From positions 186,001 to 250,000 of the forward strand of contig VXAU01004024.1 of the NCBI GenBank assembly GCA_013399695.1: 64,000 bases of DNA, in the 5' to 3' direction. Position numbers and translations under genes: made by a program. How positions within the stretch are numbered: position 1 is the stretch's first letter; every line of letters starts with the position of its first letter. Shown in pieces: positions 1-12,563 of the stretch. The notes beneath the pieces were generated by a model that saw only the letters and a program-made list of their open reading frames with translations, ran no database searches and was not told the origin of the DNA. This stretch comes from Formicarius rufipectus. Its lineage: Eukaryota; Chordata; Aves; Passeriformes; Formicariidae.

Positions 1-3000
1 ACCACTAAGCCTATCAAAATATACACCTCTAATAACACTTGCTTTCTGCAGCTTCCATCCTAATAAAGCCTTCTCTTCTGCTTTGCAAAGGCCACTCAAT
101 AATCAGTCCAGAAGAACGATGGCTGTTGCAGGCCAGAAGTATTTCCTAATGAGGGAGCCAAAAAGAGCAGCACATGAGGAGAGTCAGTAGAGAGGCTGAC
201 TAAAATTTGTGAGTAAATGGGAATCACCTGTCAGGATGAGTAAATTAGACCTCATCCAAACACCATGCAGTGCTGTGCTCTGACTATGACTGCACATAAA
301 AGGAATTCGAGCAAAGAAGTTTACGACTAGCAGTAAATGGCTCTCCAGAAGTGTGCCAAGACCTGTGCATTACGTAAATGAATCTTATTTTCTGTGGAAC
401 CTGCTTTTTAATTACTCTAGAATTACTTCTATTTTACCATAAAAGATTTCCTAAATAATTATGACCAGATTCCTGACCTGACTGGGGCATATGCTCAAAG
501 CACAAGATTTTTTAAATTAAAGGCTCCTAGAGCTGACTATTAAGTTGAGCACAAGCACTGTGAGAGTTACGATCTTTCTCATAAAAATTGCTGCAATATA
601 CAACAGAGTGTAATTTGGCATTTAAAGAACATTTTATCGCTATCATTTTGCCCCTTCTTGTTAAAGCCTTCTGTTACCATATTTTCCTATCATAAACTCC
701 ATATACATTTCCGCACCACAATTAATTTATTTTTTTCCAAAGCATTCCTAAGATGGTTCCAGCACCTTCTGAATGTTTTGGGTTAGAGTATCAAATAATA
801 AAGCAGTCTGCACTGCTGACAACAATAGGAAGGAGAAAAACCATTAAACATTTTATAAAAATTAGAAGGTCAAACACAAGTGAACTATCTGCTATCACAG
901 AGTAAACACATGACCTGATAGAGGACTGGTGAGCAGACTGTCACTCAAAAATAAGTAGATCAAGATATACAAAACTACTGATGCAGAGCAGCAACATAAG
1001 CTTCCCCTCAAGGAAGCACTATCAGTTCTTTCTGAGACAGAAACAGGAATTGCAGAATAGATCAACTCACATATGGTCTTGATGGTACAAAACTGTGCAA
1101 TACCCTTTCACATATGTGAAAGCTCAGATAAGCTCAAATCCTTACTAAAATAACTTTTTGTTCCTTTGGATATCTATACAAAATATCAAAACTAAGGAAA
1201 TTAAGAGTAACCAGCTCTTTTTAATATGTACACATCACAACGTATATTTGAGGGCTACTGTATCCTGCTAATATATGTAAACACATTTGTAATGCTATCT
1301 ATGTATTGCTTAAAAAAGCAAATTTACAACAACATGAGGGAGTGGGCATCCCACTCACCACTGAGTCAGTATTCATGGCACAGACAGACTGTGGTTTAAC
1401 CAGATTTCCATTGCTCTTGATAGTCCCCATATGGACAAAAAAAGAATAGCGGTGGGGAAGCAGTCATTTAAAGTGTATGGAGACAGTCTGGGAGGAATGC
1501 AGAGACATCGTCTGAGCATCTGGAGATGAGGTTAGGAAAGCCCAGCCATAACTAAAGCCAGCATGGAATATTAAAGGCAACAAGCAAGGCCTCTCTAATG
1601 GTTAGAGATGGTTAGACTGGGATGGTTAGGGAGACTGCAGTCCCACTGGTGAGCTTAGAAAATATTTTTCAGAGGGAATCACCATTTCTTTGCAAAGCGA
1701 GTTATGCACCTGTAAAAAGCTTTTAAGGTCTCATGCTATCTCAAATTGGAGTTCATTTTGTTTCAAATTTGGAATGCCAAGAGTTCAAGACACTAGTAGT
1801 TGCCACATTTTGCAGTGGTATGACAGAAAGATTACTATCGATATGAAAAATAACACTTTCACGTATTGAGCCCATATCAGTAATTATAGACATTCCCTTT
1901 CTTAGAAAGAGTCACTTGATGATTATCAGTTTTAACAAAGTTAAAAACACATTTGCACAGCTTCACAGCATTTAAAGGGGAAAAAAGAAAATCACTGTTT
2001 CAGCTTGCAATGCAGCATTTCCAAAAAACAAGCCTTGAATTCAGCATTTTCATATTTCCTTTGTATGAATGCATGTAATAAAACTCTAGAAAGTCTTCAC
2101 TCTGCATTCTAGTCCAGTAGATAAATCTCCTCGAACAAAATTGAAATAAAATCTCAGAAAGGAAGTAAAGAAATTCAGTTTCCAGAATGAATACTAAACA
2201 TTCACTTCTTCATCCTTTCATTTGATCAGAAAATTTTGGAGACTGTTCTCCCAGTTTTTCTGTTTTTCCAAGATACACTTCCTGAAGAGCATTACAAAGA
2301 TGTAAGCATGTAAACCAATCTTTCATTCCTACCCACAGTATTCTTAAATAAAGAGAAGCTCTTGTCCTGTTGACAAGACAGGGCAATCATGGCAAAATAT
2401 GGCATAGAAATGTGACAGAGCATGTCACACTGTGCTACTTCCACTCTAAGAAACTGCAGTTTTTCTTATTAGTTTGTAAAAAATACACTGCTAGTAATAC
2501 AGTTGCTTCTCACACATGAGGAGGAGCACAAGACTTTCCATCCAATGTTAAGGCACAAATATCACATTGCTCTTGCCGCTTGCCAAACTTGAAACAAATA
2601 ATCCTTCTTGAGTTTTCTCTTCCCTGTAGTTCACTGTAAACGACTTCACCAAAATAAAAGAAAGTCTCTTGACATGAGAAAGGTGAATTATAATTTTTTC
2701 TAGATTCCGCATTTAAGTAGAACATGCTGGGCATGACTTCAGGGAGAGATCCCTGTCCAAAACAGACAAAAACTTCTCCTTTACTCCTTTTGCTCTGTCA
2801 GAACAGCAGTCTTTCCTTTCAAAAACAAAGAAGGAATTCATCAGTTACCTGATATTTCATGTAGCTACTTTTGCAAGTGGAAAGCTGGTGATCTGACTTT
2901 GTAAAGCTTGTTTCCACTTTTGTACTCAAATGAAGAGACATAGGCACAAGATAACAGCAAATAAAACTCCATGAATATTGCATCACAGAACTGTTACAAA

Positions 3001-4002
3001 AGACAGCAATAAAAGTCAGAGATAATGTCTAAAACATGTATTTCTCTTGATGACTTTCCTACACAGATGTTTCCTTCCTATCTCACATAGCTAAATTGTA
3101 TGCACTTTTTATTCACAGCTAATATTTGTGAATTTTAATAATTTTATCCTCAGGATACTTAAAACATCACGTGCAATCCCTCCTTATGGTTTAAAAATAT
3201 TTCCTCACATTTCTCTGTCCTCTCAAAATACTTCAAGCTTCATTCTCATGAACAGTCATTATCCAGATTCCTCATTTATTTGTGTCTGTGGAACTCCATA
3301 GATTTCAATCAAGTAATTCTTAATTTACACTGCTGTCAGGGAAAGGAAACGGAGACTTATAAGCAGAACTGAAGCATGAATTAAATATAATATACTCTTA
3401 AAACAATTTCTTCTGTTGAAATGCTTTCTGCCTGGAGCTTAAAGAATTAGTTTCTTGTAGTGACACTGTTCTTTCTAGTTTAGTGTTTTGCTATTGTTCA
3501 TTTTCTAAAATTGAAAGTGTAAGCACAGAACATCAAATCTACAAAGTAGGACTGTGGCTAGCTATCTCTCTTCAGATTTTTCAACCATGAAGAAGACATC
3601 TGTGAAACTTCTAGTATGAGAGTTTTGTATGGCACTGTGAAGATCTGTTGACATTTCGCTGAATTTGTAATATTGATCTCTTCTTTCAGATACTTCATGA
3701 ATTACCTTAGTTCAGTATCATAAAGAATGACCTCAATAGTAGAAATATTTTAGTATACTTTCAACTCAAATGCATTTTTCATAAAAGAATTATAAGCCCC
3801 TGAAAAATAAAATTAATCCTGCCACAGGCATGTCTTTACAACAGCACATTAGTAGAAGGAAAAGAAATCTGTCTTCTGTTGTTTCCTTAAGCACACACCT
3901 ATAGTTACAATTGCTTTAGAAATTAAATTTAACTGGGTTCACAGCAGATGATTTGAAAGAGTTTTTGTGATGGTAGTGTTATCTGTGATATATGAAATAC
4001 TA
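1..4002. other. AT-rich unique sequence, no gene seen
   Basis: I see no repeat family, exon chain or RNA gene in this stretch. Reading frames are short and without recognisable domains. The only structure I noted is an 18-bp perfect palindrome at 1105-1122. Confidence 0.6.
1105..1122. other. 18-bp perfect palindrome
   Basis: CTTTCACATATGTGAAAG reads identically on both strands and has an NdeI-like CATATG core. It could be a dimeric factor site or chance; nothing nearby decides this. Confidence 0.6.
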
Positions 4003-4249
4003 TTGTTGTTGTTGTTGTTGGCTAGACTTCGTGAACAAAGATTTTGGGATAAGCCTGTGCAATGGATTTTTTAGGTGAGGCATAATGTGCGCAGAACTGT
4101 CCCCACCCCCTTTACTCCTGAGGTTCATTTTGCCACAGCCGAGCACGCTCGGACGGCGACAGCAAGTTCCTCGGGATTCGAACCGGCGTCCTCAGAGGAG
4201 GAGCCGGCTCCACAGGCGGCGACTGACACCATTCGGCCAACGCCCGCCG
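4003..4249 (-). mobile_element. tRNA-headed SINE, copy 1
   Basis: Read on the minus strand, the element starts with a tRNA-like head. The A box is TGGCCGAATGG (complement of 4229-4239) and the B box is GGTTCGAATCC (complement of 4174-4184); both fit the internal RNA polymerase III promoter. The spacing and a small TCCTC/GAGGA stem between them suggest a tRNA with a long variable arm (Leu or Ser type). A body of about 150 bp follows that is shared with the copies at 18.6, 27.3 and 28.75 kb and with the 402-bp element at 42.75 kb. The 3' tail is six AAC-type units, seen as (TTG)6 on the plus strand at 4003-4020. I found no convincing target-site duplication. A 79-aa plus-strand reading frame across it is accidental. 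The family name is unknown to me. Confidence 0.88.
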
Positions 4250-4557
4250 CCCATTTCAGATTAATATTAAAGAAAAAAACAGCAAACAGAAAAGCAATAA
4301 TGTCAGGTTGTTGAGCAATCCTGGGAGCCCACGTGGGTCAGAGCACCAGGGGAAGACCTCGCCTTGTCCTCTCTGCCACCAAATGACACAAACGTGGCAC
4401 TGCAGCCGCGCCTGCAACACGAGCTGGGGCAGGATGAAATACTATAATTAACAGCTGAACTACAGGCAGAACAGACTTGGTTTCAATTTAACAGGCAGTA
4501 TTTTTACACCATCAATTTACCATAAACATTACTTCAGGGCACTAACACCTAATATTA
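4250..4557. other. unique sequence between SINE copy 1 and an A/C-rich tract
   Basis: This is moderately GC-rich near 4320-4430 and then AT-rich. I recognise no gene or repeat family. Confidence 0.4.
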
Positions 4558-4733
4558 AAAAAGTTTAAAAAAACCCCAAAAAACAAAAAACCACACAAAC
4601 CCCAAAACAAAACAAAGCAAAAAACAAACAAACAAAAAAAAAACAAAAAATCAGCCAACCAACCAACCAACCAACCAACCAACCAACCAACCAACCAACC
4701 AAAAAAAAACCCCCAAAAACAAAAAACCAAACA
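4558..4733. repeat. A/C-rich degenerate tract with (CCAA)n core
   Basis: The tract is almost free of G and T. Its core at about 4655-4700 is a regular CCAA tetranucleotide array, flanked by irregular AAAC and AACCCC runs. Long reading frames rich in Phe, Trp, Gly and Leu on the minus strand are products of this composition, not genes. Confidence 0.9.
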
Positions 4734-5625
4734 CATTTAATAGTATAACCTGTGAACCAAATACATTGTAGCCCTTCACAAGGTATTGTTTCATGAAAAT
4801 ACTTCAGCATAATGTATAACAACTGAATAGTAAAAGACTACAAAAAGGATAGTGAATGTCATGTAGATATTAACACATTCTACTGGAAGTGAGAATTTTT
4901 CTCTTAGAGTACAGATATTATGAAATGCTGTGCATGTAAGGACTGTAAATACAATATTAATTTAATCAAGCAACATTAAAGCCTTTTTTCATATGTATGT
5001 AAACAGAACTGACAAATTCAATTTCCTTCCTTCTGCAAGATATTACTGCCCTTGGAATGTATGAAGGGTGTTCCCAGTGCAATATCTAGAACAGTACATA
5101 TGACTTCTATTCTCATTAAAGTTGGTTCAGCACAATGAACATCTAGCTGCTGCTCTGCAGGCAATGACTCTTGGAAGCATCCATAGAGCCAGCAAGCAAA
5201 CTTCTAAATTTCATTCTCTTGCTGTTTTATCAAAGTCTACACTAAGTCTTTTATTCAAATTGTAGAGGAGGAGGTGACAGATGTAAAAGAAGTTGGATCA
5301 GCTAGTGATGATGAATCATGAGATGAGATGATAATTTCTATGGTCTTCCTAAAAATAAAAAAACTATTTGGAATCACACTATCTTAAAAATTAAAAAATG
5401 CAAAACAACAAAAAGCCATCTAAAAGCAATTTATGTAGTTTCTTTTCCTTCTTGTCTTTCTCATTTTTTCATGGTAGTTATTATATAATGACTTTACACA
5501 ATCCTTTGGCTTGAGTCATTCCATCTTAAGACAAGTAGAGAATAGGAGTGAGAGATAATTATGACTGCCATTGACTTCTCATTTCATTGTTTCTCTTTTC
5601 AATTCTATGTTGCCAAACTTTTCAA
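4734..5625. other. AT-rich unique sequence, nothing recognised
   Basis: I see no repeats, exons or RNA genes that can be supported. Confidence 0.5.
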
Positions 5626-5705
5626 TTACAAAAACCAACAACAAAACCACAAACATACAAAAATAAAACAAACAAATAACAAAACAAACAAACAAAACCC
5701 AAACC
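5626..5705. repeat. A/C-rich (CAAA)n-like tract
   Basis: Irregular CAAA and ACAAA units with almost no G. It is one of more than a dozen similar tracts in the window. Confidence 0.85.
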
Positions 5706-7972
5706 AGTTGGGAAATCTTTCTTTCTGCAGATTTTCTTGTTTATGCCATTTTTTAATACCTCTCTATAAAATTCCCTTTCATAACATTGTTTTTTTCCAT
5801 CTAACTTTTTCTTTTACTATTTCCTTTGCTCAGCTGTCTCATTTCTTTCCTGTTCCAACTTCATGCCTTTTACATTTGCCTTTCTGGACTTCGGATATTT
5901 CCAGGTGGAAATACGGAGTAACCAAATTCTTCAAGTCTTTGACAAAATCTACACAAAATAGTCAGCATCCTTTTGTGGACTTCAGCACAAACTCTCCTCA
6001 ATGCTTTGATATTGGTACAAAATACCAGAAACCAGGAAAAAGTTCAACTCTTGATTAAAAAATATCCTCATTAACAGATCTTTATTTTCAAATCAAAAGT
6101 ATATATGTGCTTTCAAGGAGGGTAGTCCATTAACCTCTGTAATGGGAGGATTGAAACACATTAATCATTGTCATCCAGTCTTGAAATACAGTAAAAAGTT
6201 TAATAATTAAAACAAAAAAGTGAAAACCTGCACTAAACAATAACAAACCCCAAACCCTACTATTCAAAAAAGTGTTGAGGAATTTGGTCAGATTTTGTCA
6301 AATGCAATCAGATGGAAAAATTATTCAGAAAGAACTGTGGTGGTAAAGCCACTTCACCCCTCTAAGGGAACATTCAATTTCAATTCCCTCCTCAGCCTTA
6401 GGAGATTTAAATTTAAATTTGTTAGTTCTAGGATGCTGAGGGATGAGGTACTATAGGTTCTTCTTAACCTTATATTCTCAGACATACAGGCGTTCACTGC
6501 CTTTGGATGCTCACCTCCTGGGCAGATACACTGTAAGCACTGAGCTTGGTCGTACCTTCTGGTCAAATGCATACAGGACCAAATGCAAACAGGATAATTT
6601 CTGGCAGAGTTACTGAAAGAAGGAAAGAGCATCCCTGAATGCATAAATACCAACTAAACAAAACATTCAGGTTCAAGATGGTAGGAAACTTAATTCACAT
6701 ACATTGCCAAAGAACAAATGTAATTCCATGTCTACCATTTTCACATCCTGCTAACTCTGATTTCTCTTGTTTCAGGAGGCTGACATGTACCTCAGTTAGT
6801 ACCTCATGAGCACTTTAAGTTTATTTTAAAAGTTAATTTTCCAGTTGCTAGGGTGTTGTCTGGGCTTGAACCAGTCATCCCAAATACCAGTATTACTGAT
6901 TGCCTTTTTCCAAAGGTTTAGAAACTGCACCTTTGTTTTCAATTTTATTTTTATATGTCTTCAAGGAATATATTTAGCTGTGTATGTATTTCTTTGAGAC
7001 AACAATTTCAGTTGACTGTGTGAATACCCTTTTGATCTAACACTGTTTCACCAGAACTTAGTCCCAGGATCTGTCATCAGAGTGACTTTCCCTTATATTT
7101 ATGTATTTTTTTGCCAAATCCTCAGATCCTGTTAGAAACCAGTTTCTAAGCTCAGCATAAGGCACAGTGTTATAATCTCAGTAAAATTAAGATTCAGAAT
7201 ATGCGAAGTCAATAACCATTACTTTTACAATGGTCTCCAGTATAGATATGGAGCCAAGACAAATTGGTCCTAAACTTGGTCATTGATCAGGTAAGATGTA
7301 AGATGCTCTATATTTCTGTGAGAAATTCAGTATTTCCCAGCATCTTTTTTGTTTCCAGAGCCTAAAATGCAAAAATATATTGAAGCTCCTAAAGGAAATG
7401 AAGCAGAAAGCACCTGAACAGATCTGGAAGTGGTATGTGAGTTACTGATAGATCTTCTTGAAAACTCTTGAATTGTTCTATTATATCATTTTCATTCATT
7501 TCAGACCCAGTCCTGATAGTGACTGGAAACTAAAACAAGTCAAGTAAGTGTTCTTTCTATTTTCAGTCTGACTTCTCAGCCTTATGTAGTCAGGTTTTCT
7601 GCTCCCTACAAACCGAGTAACTGCTTTTATTCCCACTGGTCAGGATTAAAGAAGTCACAGAGAAGCAAAGTCCTTAAATAGCCTGCAGAGAAGAAGGAAG
7701 TGACCCCTATAGGTGTTGGCACTAGTAGGAAAAGTGCAGAGGCAGAATATACATTACTTGGCACAGTGGATCCATGGAGAAGAAAAAGTAAAAAAAAAGA
7801 CAAAGAGAGAAAGATAAATGGTCTCAGAACAGAAGAAGTCTGAACTACTTTTTCCTCATTTTAAAGGCTAAAGTCAATCACCAAAGAAAGGCAAATCTGA
7901 GAAACAAATTTTAAGGCTTGCAGGAACATTTGTTTCAATTACACTTCCGAAATGGGAATAAATGTCCACTGG
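5706..7972. other. unique sequence, nothing recognised
   Basis: A 165-residue plus-strand frame that begins upstream at 5561 runs into this stretch. It crosses the A/C-rich tract and shows no domain, so I do not call a gene. I see no transposon signature either. Confidence 0.45.
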
Positions 7973-8040
7973 CACAAACAAACAAACAAACAAACAAACA
8001 AACAACAACAACCAAAAAAACCAACCAAACAAACAAAAAC
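7973..8040. repeat. (ACAA)n microsatellite
   Basis: A regular CAAA-type array decays at its right end into CAA and CCAAA units. Confidence 0.92.
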
Positions 8041-9409
8041 GTTTTACAACAAAATGAACAAAATGCAAATATAGCCTTCTCAAAGTAATTAAAAATCATC
8101 AACCAAGCATATGAAAGCATTCCTTAGAGGCTTAAGATTGCAATAAGTGTAGAGTATTTTGAAAGTGCTATAATTTTGTGCCATAATAGTTTGTATCTTC
8201 ATTATATATACAATGTCAGTTTTCCCTCTATCAAACTGACAGCTCTTTTAACAGAAGTAGCTCGTTCCCAAGAAATGCACTGTGGGAAGTGTTCCAGAGG
8301 CGATCCCAAAAGGCTTCCAAGTATTAGAGATCTGAAAATCAGTGACTGGCAAAATGATCCATGTATGTTTTATGATCAGAAGTTATCTTCACATTGTCAT
8401 CTGCTTTTCACTCAAGGGCCAAAGTTAATTGGATAAAGCTAAACATAGACTGGCACTATCTACTGTAATAAAGACTGGAAAAGTGGAGCCAGACCTTGTA
8501 TAAGCCTGTCTTTTTCATGGAAAAAAAGAGCATGACAACTTTAAAGAACGATCTCTAACCCCAGCGCCAGAAATGAAATACATGCATTGCAAGCATAAGC
8601 ATCTATACTACCCTACTAGTGACTGGAAGGTGAATTAACAAAGCTCTTGTCAAGACAGTTTTTTGTCATCAGACATACACCTAGTACCTGACTTTCAGAA
8701 CATGCACCCATATTTTCCATGGAAGGTGATTACAGAACACAACAGATTTCATGATGAGGAAAAAAAAAAAAAGAAAAACTAATTCTGTAATCATTGCAGT
8801 ATCACAAAGCTATTAGTTTTATGCTTGCTGGGTCAAGGCCTTCACATTCTAATGACTTTCAATTGTAGATAGATGGACAGCAATGCACTGTTGTGACAGA
8901 GCTGGAAATTATCTATTCTTCCCTTCAATTTCAATGTATACGGAAGTCTGCATGGTCCAAAGTTGAAAAAATCTGTATCATGGGAAGAATTTACAGAGAC
9001 CTCTGAATGAGCAAAATCAGAAGGGAGAATGGAATCAACATTTCATTTAAAAACACTTGTGAATTATTTTTTTAGTATAATTTTTATTATTTACAGTTAT
9101 GTTTGTATAAGAAACAATTTAATTTTTTTTCTAAGTAACTTGTTTTAGTATCAGTCTTGAAATTTATGGACCTGGTAAATCTAGTCAATACCTACAACAG
9201 CAAGTGTTAGTCCATAAGGAATGAGTAGAGTGAAACAGCTGGTACTGAGGGTCCACAATGTATATTTTAAGAAGGGTGTAACTTTGAACTTGTTCTAGTC
9301 TGCTACCAGGCAATGAATGCACAGTAGAAGCTGAAGCACAACATGTATGATTCTGTCATGCACTTCCTGTTTAACTTCATCTGAAAGAAAACATTACAGT
9401 GTTCTCTGA
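8041..9409. other. unique sequence with a short poly(A) run
   Basis: A poly(A) stretch lies at about 8760-8775. I see no gene or transposon; an 86-residue plus-strand frame at 8176-8436 has no recognisable domain. Confidence 0.45.
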
Positions 9410-9603
9410 GATCCTTCCAGATGGGATGATCAGGACGAGAGGCTGGACAGGAGCTGGGGATATGTGCTGGCAGCCTGGAAAGCCAGTCATGGACTTGGCT
9501 GTATTAAAAGCAGCATGGCCAGCAGGTTGAGGCAGATTCTGCCTCTCTACTCCACTCTGGTGAGAGTCCACCTGTGTCTAGCTCTGGGATCACCAGAAGA
9601 AGA
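9410..9603 (+). mobile_element. CR1 LINE fragment, left part, interrupted by an LTR
   Basis: This matches the 3' part of CR1 ORF2 as I remember it. It encodes degraded forms of the alanine- and lysine-rich segment and the 'SVASRS...LPLYSALV' region, followed by the start of the 'QFW' segment. The reading frame is broken. The match stops at 9603 and resumes at 11481-11486 in the same orientation, so the intervening 1.88 kb is an insertion. Confidence 0.8.
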
Positions 9604-11480
9604 TGTAAGGACTTAAAGAGCACTGTTGCCTGTCTCAAACACTGTTAAGGCCACAGAAGGACTCTGCCATGAGATAAACACAGATGGTGCTAACTCCAGA
9701 GATGGTGGAGGAATGATTTGGCTACACATTGTCTCAGTTTAAAAAAAGGGGTTTTTTTATGTCTATCAAGGAAAGTGAGGAATCCCTCTGGACTAGGAAG
9801 TGGGGGCTTCTCCCCCAAAGCCACCACAACCTTTGAAATTAAGAGACTGTAATCAGAGAATGTAGAGAAAAAGGATAACAGTTCTTTACTACAAATAGAT
9901 ACGTATGTTTAACAAAAAAACAGTCGCACAAAACAAAACACAACAAACAGCAACACTGCAACTAAAACTTTCAAACAAATCAAGTCCTATCTGCCCCTTC
10001 GGTGCAGTTCTGTTCACAGACAACAAGAGGTGATCCATGTCTCAGGAGGCACCAGTGACTCATGGGCTCCCACGAGGCAAAGACAGGGGTGTAGGGAGAA
10101 GTGTTTGTTCCAAAAATTCACGTGGGAATAGTGGCCACAATAGGGACATGCTAAAACCTTTCCTGTGGGCAATATAAGGGCCCTCTTACTGTCCTTTTTC
10201 CACAAGCGCTGGGGGAAAGGGGGTTAGCAACTCCTCTGCAGATGGCATTGTCTCTTCAAGGAGCCTGTAGTGAATCTAGGCAGAGGTGACTGTTCCTTCA
10301 AGAACAGCACAGGCAGCATGGAGTCAGGGGTGAGCCAGGATCCCCCTCCCAGTGCTTCCACCAGCCCAGCAAGTGGTGGCTGGCACCCAGGCGGCTGGAG
10401 GAGAGAAGTGTGGCAAACACCGGGGAAAAACCTCTCTCCTCCCCTGTCTCCCCCAATCCTCTCCCCCACCACCACGTTGGAATGCAAAGTTATCAGCCAT
10501 CCCCTTGTTTAGGCTTTAGCCAGCGGGCTCTGGGAGCCGGTAGTGGGGGGCTGGGCTTCAACATGCCCTCTAATCCTGGCCTCTAAGTCCCAAACCACTG
10601 TGTTGGTAAGGGACAGGAAAAAAAAACACACGACAGACTTAAAAACTATAACACACATCCTGGCTAATGCATCCACACACACATTTGCACTATGAGAAAC
10701 TGTGTAAAGAACCAATTGCTTGCATGCATATCACTGGTTAAACAAAGATCATCCCAAACTATGGGACAAATGGCGTCTCTGACCACTGAAGCTCCCTACC
10801 TCCAAATATACCGTCATGGATACCTGGAACTTGGACTATAAGCTAAGTCACCATGAGGGATCTTGAGGAAAGGTAAAGGGGGTACTATGATCCAAGTGCT
10901 ACCTCAGACCTAGGGGGTGGTTAACAAACCGGGGGACAGGAAATGCAAAGAATGCAGAATTTATGAGCCACAAGGAAAGCCAACTCAGCAACTGCACTGT
11001 AATCAGTTCTGAATAGATAAAAGGTAATTCCAGCAGGTGACCACAACCTACTGACAGCCACCAACTCAAGAAACCTACCAAGTCAAAAGAGGAGAAAGGC
11101 TAAGCATGAAAATTAATTATCATTAGAAGTGAGGGAATCATTCAACCAATAGACTAAGAGAACTGTGTAGCCAATGAGCACTAGTTACTTTGTTGGCATA
11201 AATGTATAATGAAAAGTTTTGAATGACCTTGAGAGCCCTTCACCACCAAGAAATCCAGAGTGCAGAAAACCTAAAGGATGCTGCTGGATCTACAGGTGGT
11301 CACTATCTTCTGCTAAATCTATCTGTCTCGCTATCAGTCTGTTTCTCTTTTTGCTCTCTTTTCTAATTCTTTCTATTTCTCTACCTCACATTTTATTGTT
11401 AAATCCAATTAACTTCGGCATATGATCTTGCTTGCACCTTAACTCAGGCAAAGGTATTGCTCAATAATTGGGTCTTAACA
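9604..11480 (+). mobile_element. LTR (element A) inserted into CR1, itself split by a second LTR
   Basis: The insertion begins TGTAAG and ends CTTAACA, which are imperfect inverted termini of LTR type. Its flanks are GAAGA (9599-9603) and GATGA (11481-11485), a 5-bp duplication with one mismatch. With one flank removed, the CR1 sequence reads through. If the nested insertion at about 9730-10684 is also removed, element A is about 920 bp. Promoter-like features sit in its right half: two CCAAT boxes (about 11139 and 11171) and a TATAA (about 11207). No coding frame of a provirus was seen, so it is probably a solo LTR. The class is uncertain; a 5-bp duplication fits ERVL or some class I elements. 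Confidence 0.6.
9730..10679 (-). mobile_element. LTR-like insertion (element B) nested in element A
   Basis: This segment has a different composition from its surroundings. It begins TGTCTC on the plus strand and may end near 10679 at ...CACA. CACAT occurs on both sides (9725-9729 and 10680-10684) and could be the target-site duplication, but the right-hand side is CA-rich so this match may be chance. The minus orientation is inferred from family resemblance as I recall it. Contents include an A/C-rich patch (9911-9960) and a GC-rich patch (10260-10560). An 80-residue plus frame and 87- and 68-residue minus frames across it are accidental. Confidence 0.5.
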
Positions 11481-11665
11481 GATGAATGTGGATCTGTTGG
11501 AGTGAGTCCAGAAGAGGGATACAAAAGTAATCAGAGGTCTGATTACCTCTGCTTTGAGGAAAGGCTGACAGAGTTTAGCTGTTCAGTCTAGAGAAGAGAA
11601 GAGCCTGGGCACACATCACTGCAATCTTCCAGTACTAACAGGGAACTTAAAAGACAACTTCCCAA
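11481..11665 (+). mobile_element. CR1 LINE fragment, right part
   Basis: This continues the CR1 broken at 9603. It covers the stretch that encodes 'DLLERVQRRA' in intact CR1 copies and the 'LFSLEKRRL' segment, both degraded here. The match fades near 11665, before the usual CR1 3' end, so the fragment is also truncated on the right. Confidence 0.75.
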
Positions 11666-12493
11666 GCACTTCCCTTGCTCTTCTTAGATTTCGGTATTGT
11701 TTTCAGAGTATTCTTGCATATATAGTTTGTTATTTATTTTCTGAACATAAAAATATTAATTTTCACTCTTTGCTTACCTGATGTGGCAGTAATTTTGCCT
11801 TATACTTGTTTCCAGTCTATCCAAGTAAAACATACTCAGTCCTGACTAGCAGACAAACATGAGAAGTAAAGTACAATCTAAAGTGGTTCATCATTATTGA
11901 AGTACATATCCTTTTGTCTTCACAAAAGACAAACTATTCCAATTTTCATAATGATAAAGTATTTTGACATTACTGATACCTGAAAAGCTAAGGCAAGTGA
12001 TAATCATCACAGTTAGAAGGGGTTCAGAGCACGTGCAGATAAAGCCAACATGGTGTGGAAAGCTCAAAACAAAGAGATTTTTTTCAGACTATTCATAATA
12101 AGGTCAAACTCAGCAGCATAAAGGAAGATTTTCAGAGAATATCCTGAAAACCACACAGGGAAACAGATACAAGAGTGTTCACTGGAGACATTTAGTTCCA
12201 CACTTGGATAAACGGTGCCCTGTCTATAGAGGGAAGCTTGGTACAGGAGTGGTTGGAAAAGGATTTTGTGACTCTAAGTTGTCAAGGTATCACAGCGTTC
12301 ACATTAGTTTTGACTAAATTTATAATAATTCATATTTTATAAGGCAAATCTCTCTTCATAATAGGTGTTTTGTTTGAGTTTGTTGTTGTTGTTGTTGTTT
12401 TAAATTTGGAATAAACAGAACTCAATGATGATAGTTTTAGTATGGGCAGAAAAAAAGCTATTCTTCATATTGTTAATCTATCTGTCCATAGTG
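11666..12493. other. unique sequence with a (TTG)n patch
   Basis: No gene seen. A short TTG array at about 12379-12400 resembles the SINE tail but no SINE body follows it. Confidence 0.45.
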
Positions 12494-12563
12494 GGGGATG
12501 GGGAGGTTGGACTAGATGGTCATTGAAGGTTCTTTCTAATCCAAACCATTCATTGAATCTATG
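12494..12563 (+). mobile_element. CR1 LINE 3' tail fragment
   Basis: The sequence matches the well-known CR1 3' end, with GGTTGGACTAGATGGTC followed by a 'TCTTTCTAATCCAAACCATTC'-like segment. Only the last 70 bp or so remain. It may be the 3' tail of the CR1 fragment that fades at 11665, but the intervening 830 bp is unexplained. Confidence 0.75.

Noticed and set aside
4655..4700. Telomere-like or CRISPR-like array
   Set aside because: The unit is a plain CCAA tetranucleotide without spacers, and not TTAGGG.
5561..6058. 165-residue plus-strand open frame
   Set aside because: It crosses an A/C-rich simple repeat, shows no domain and has no splice or promoter context.
12379..12400. (TTG)n as the tail of another SINE
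   Set aside because: No SINE body follows on either side.
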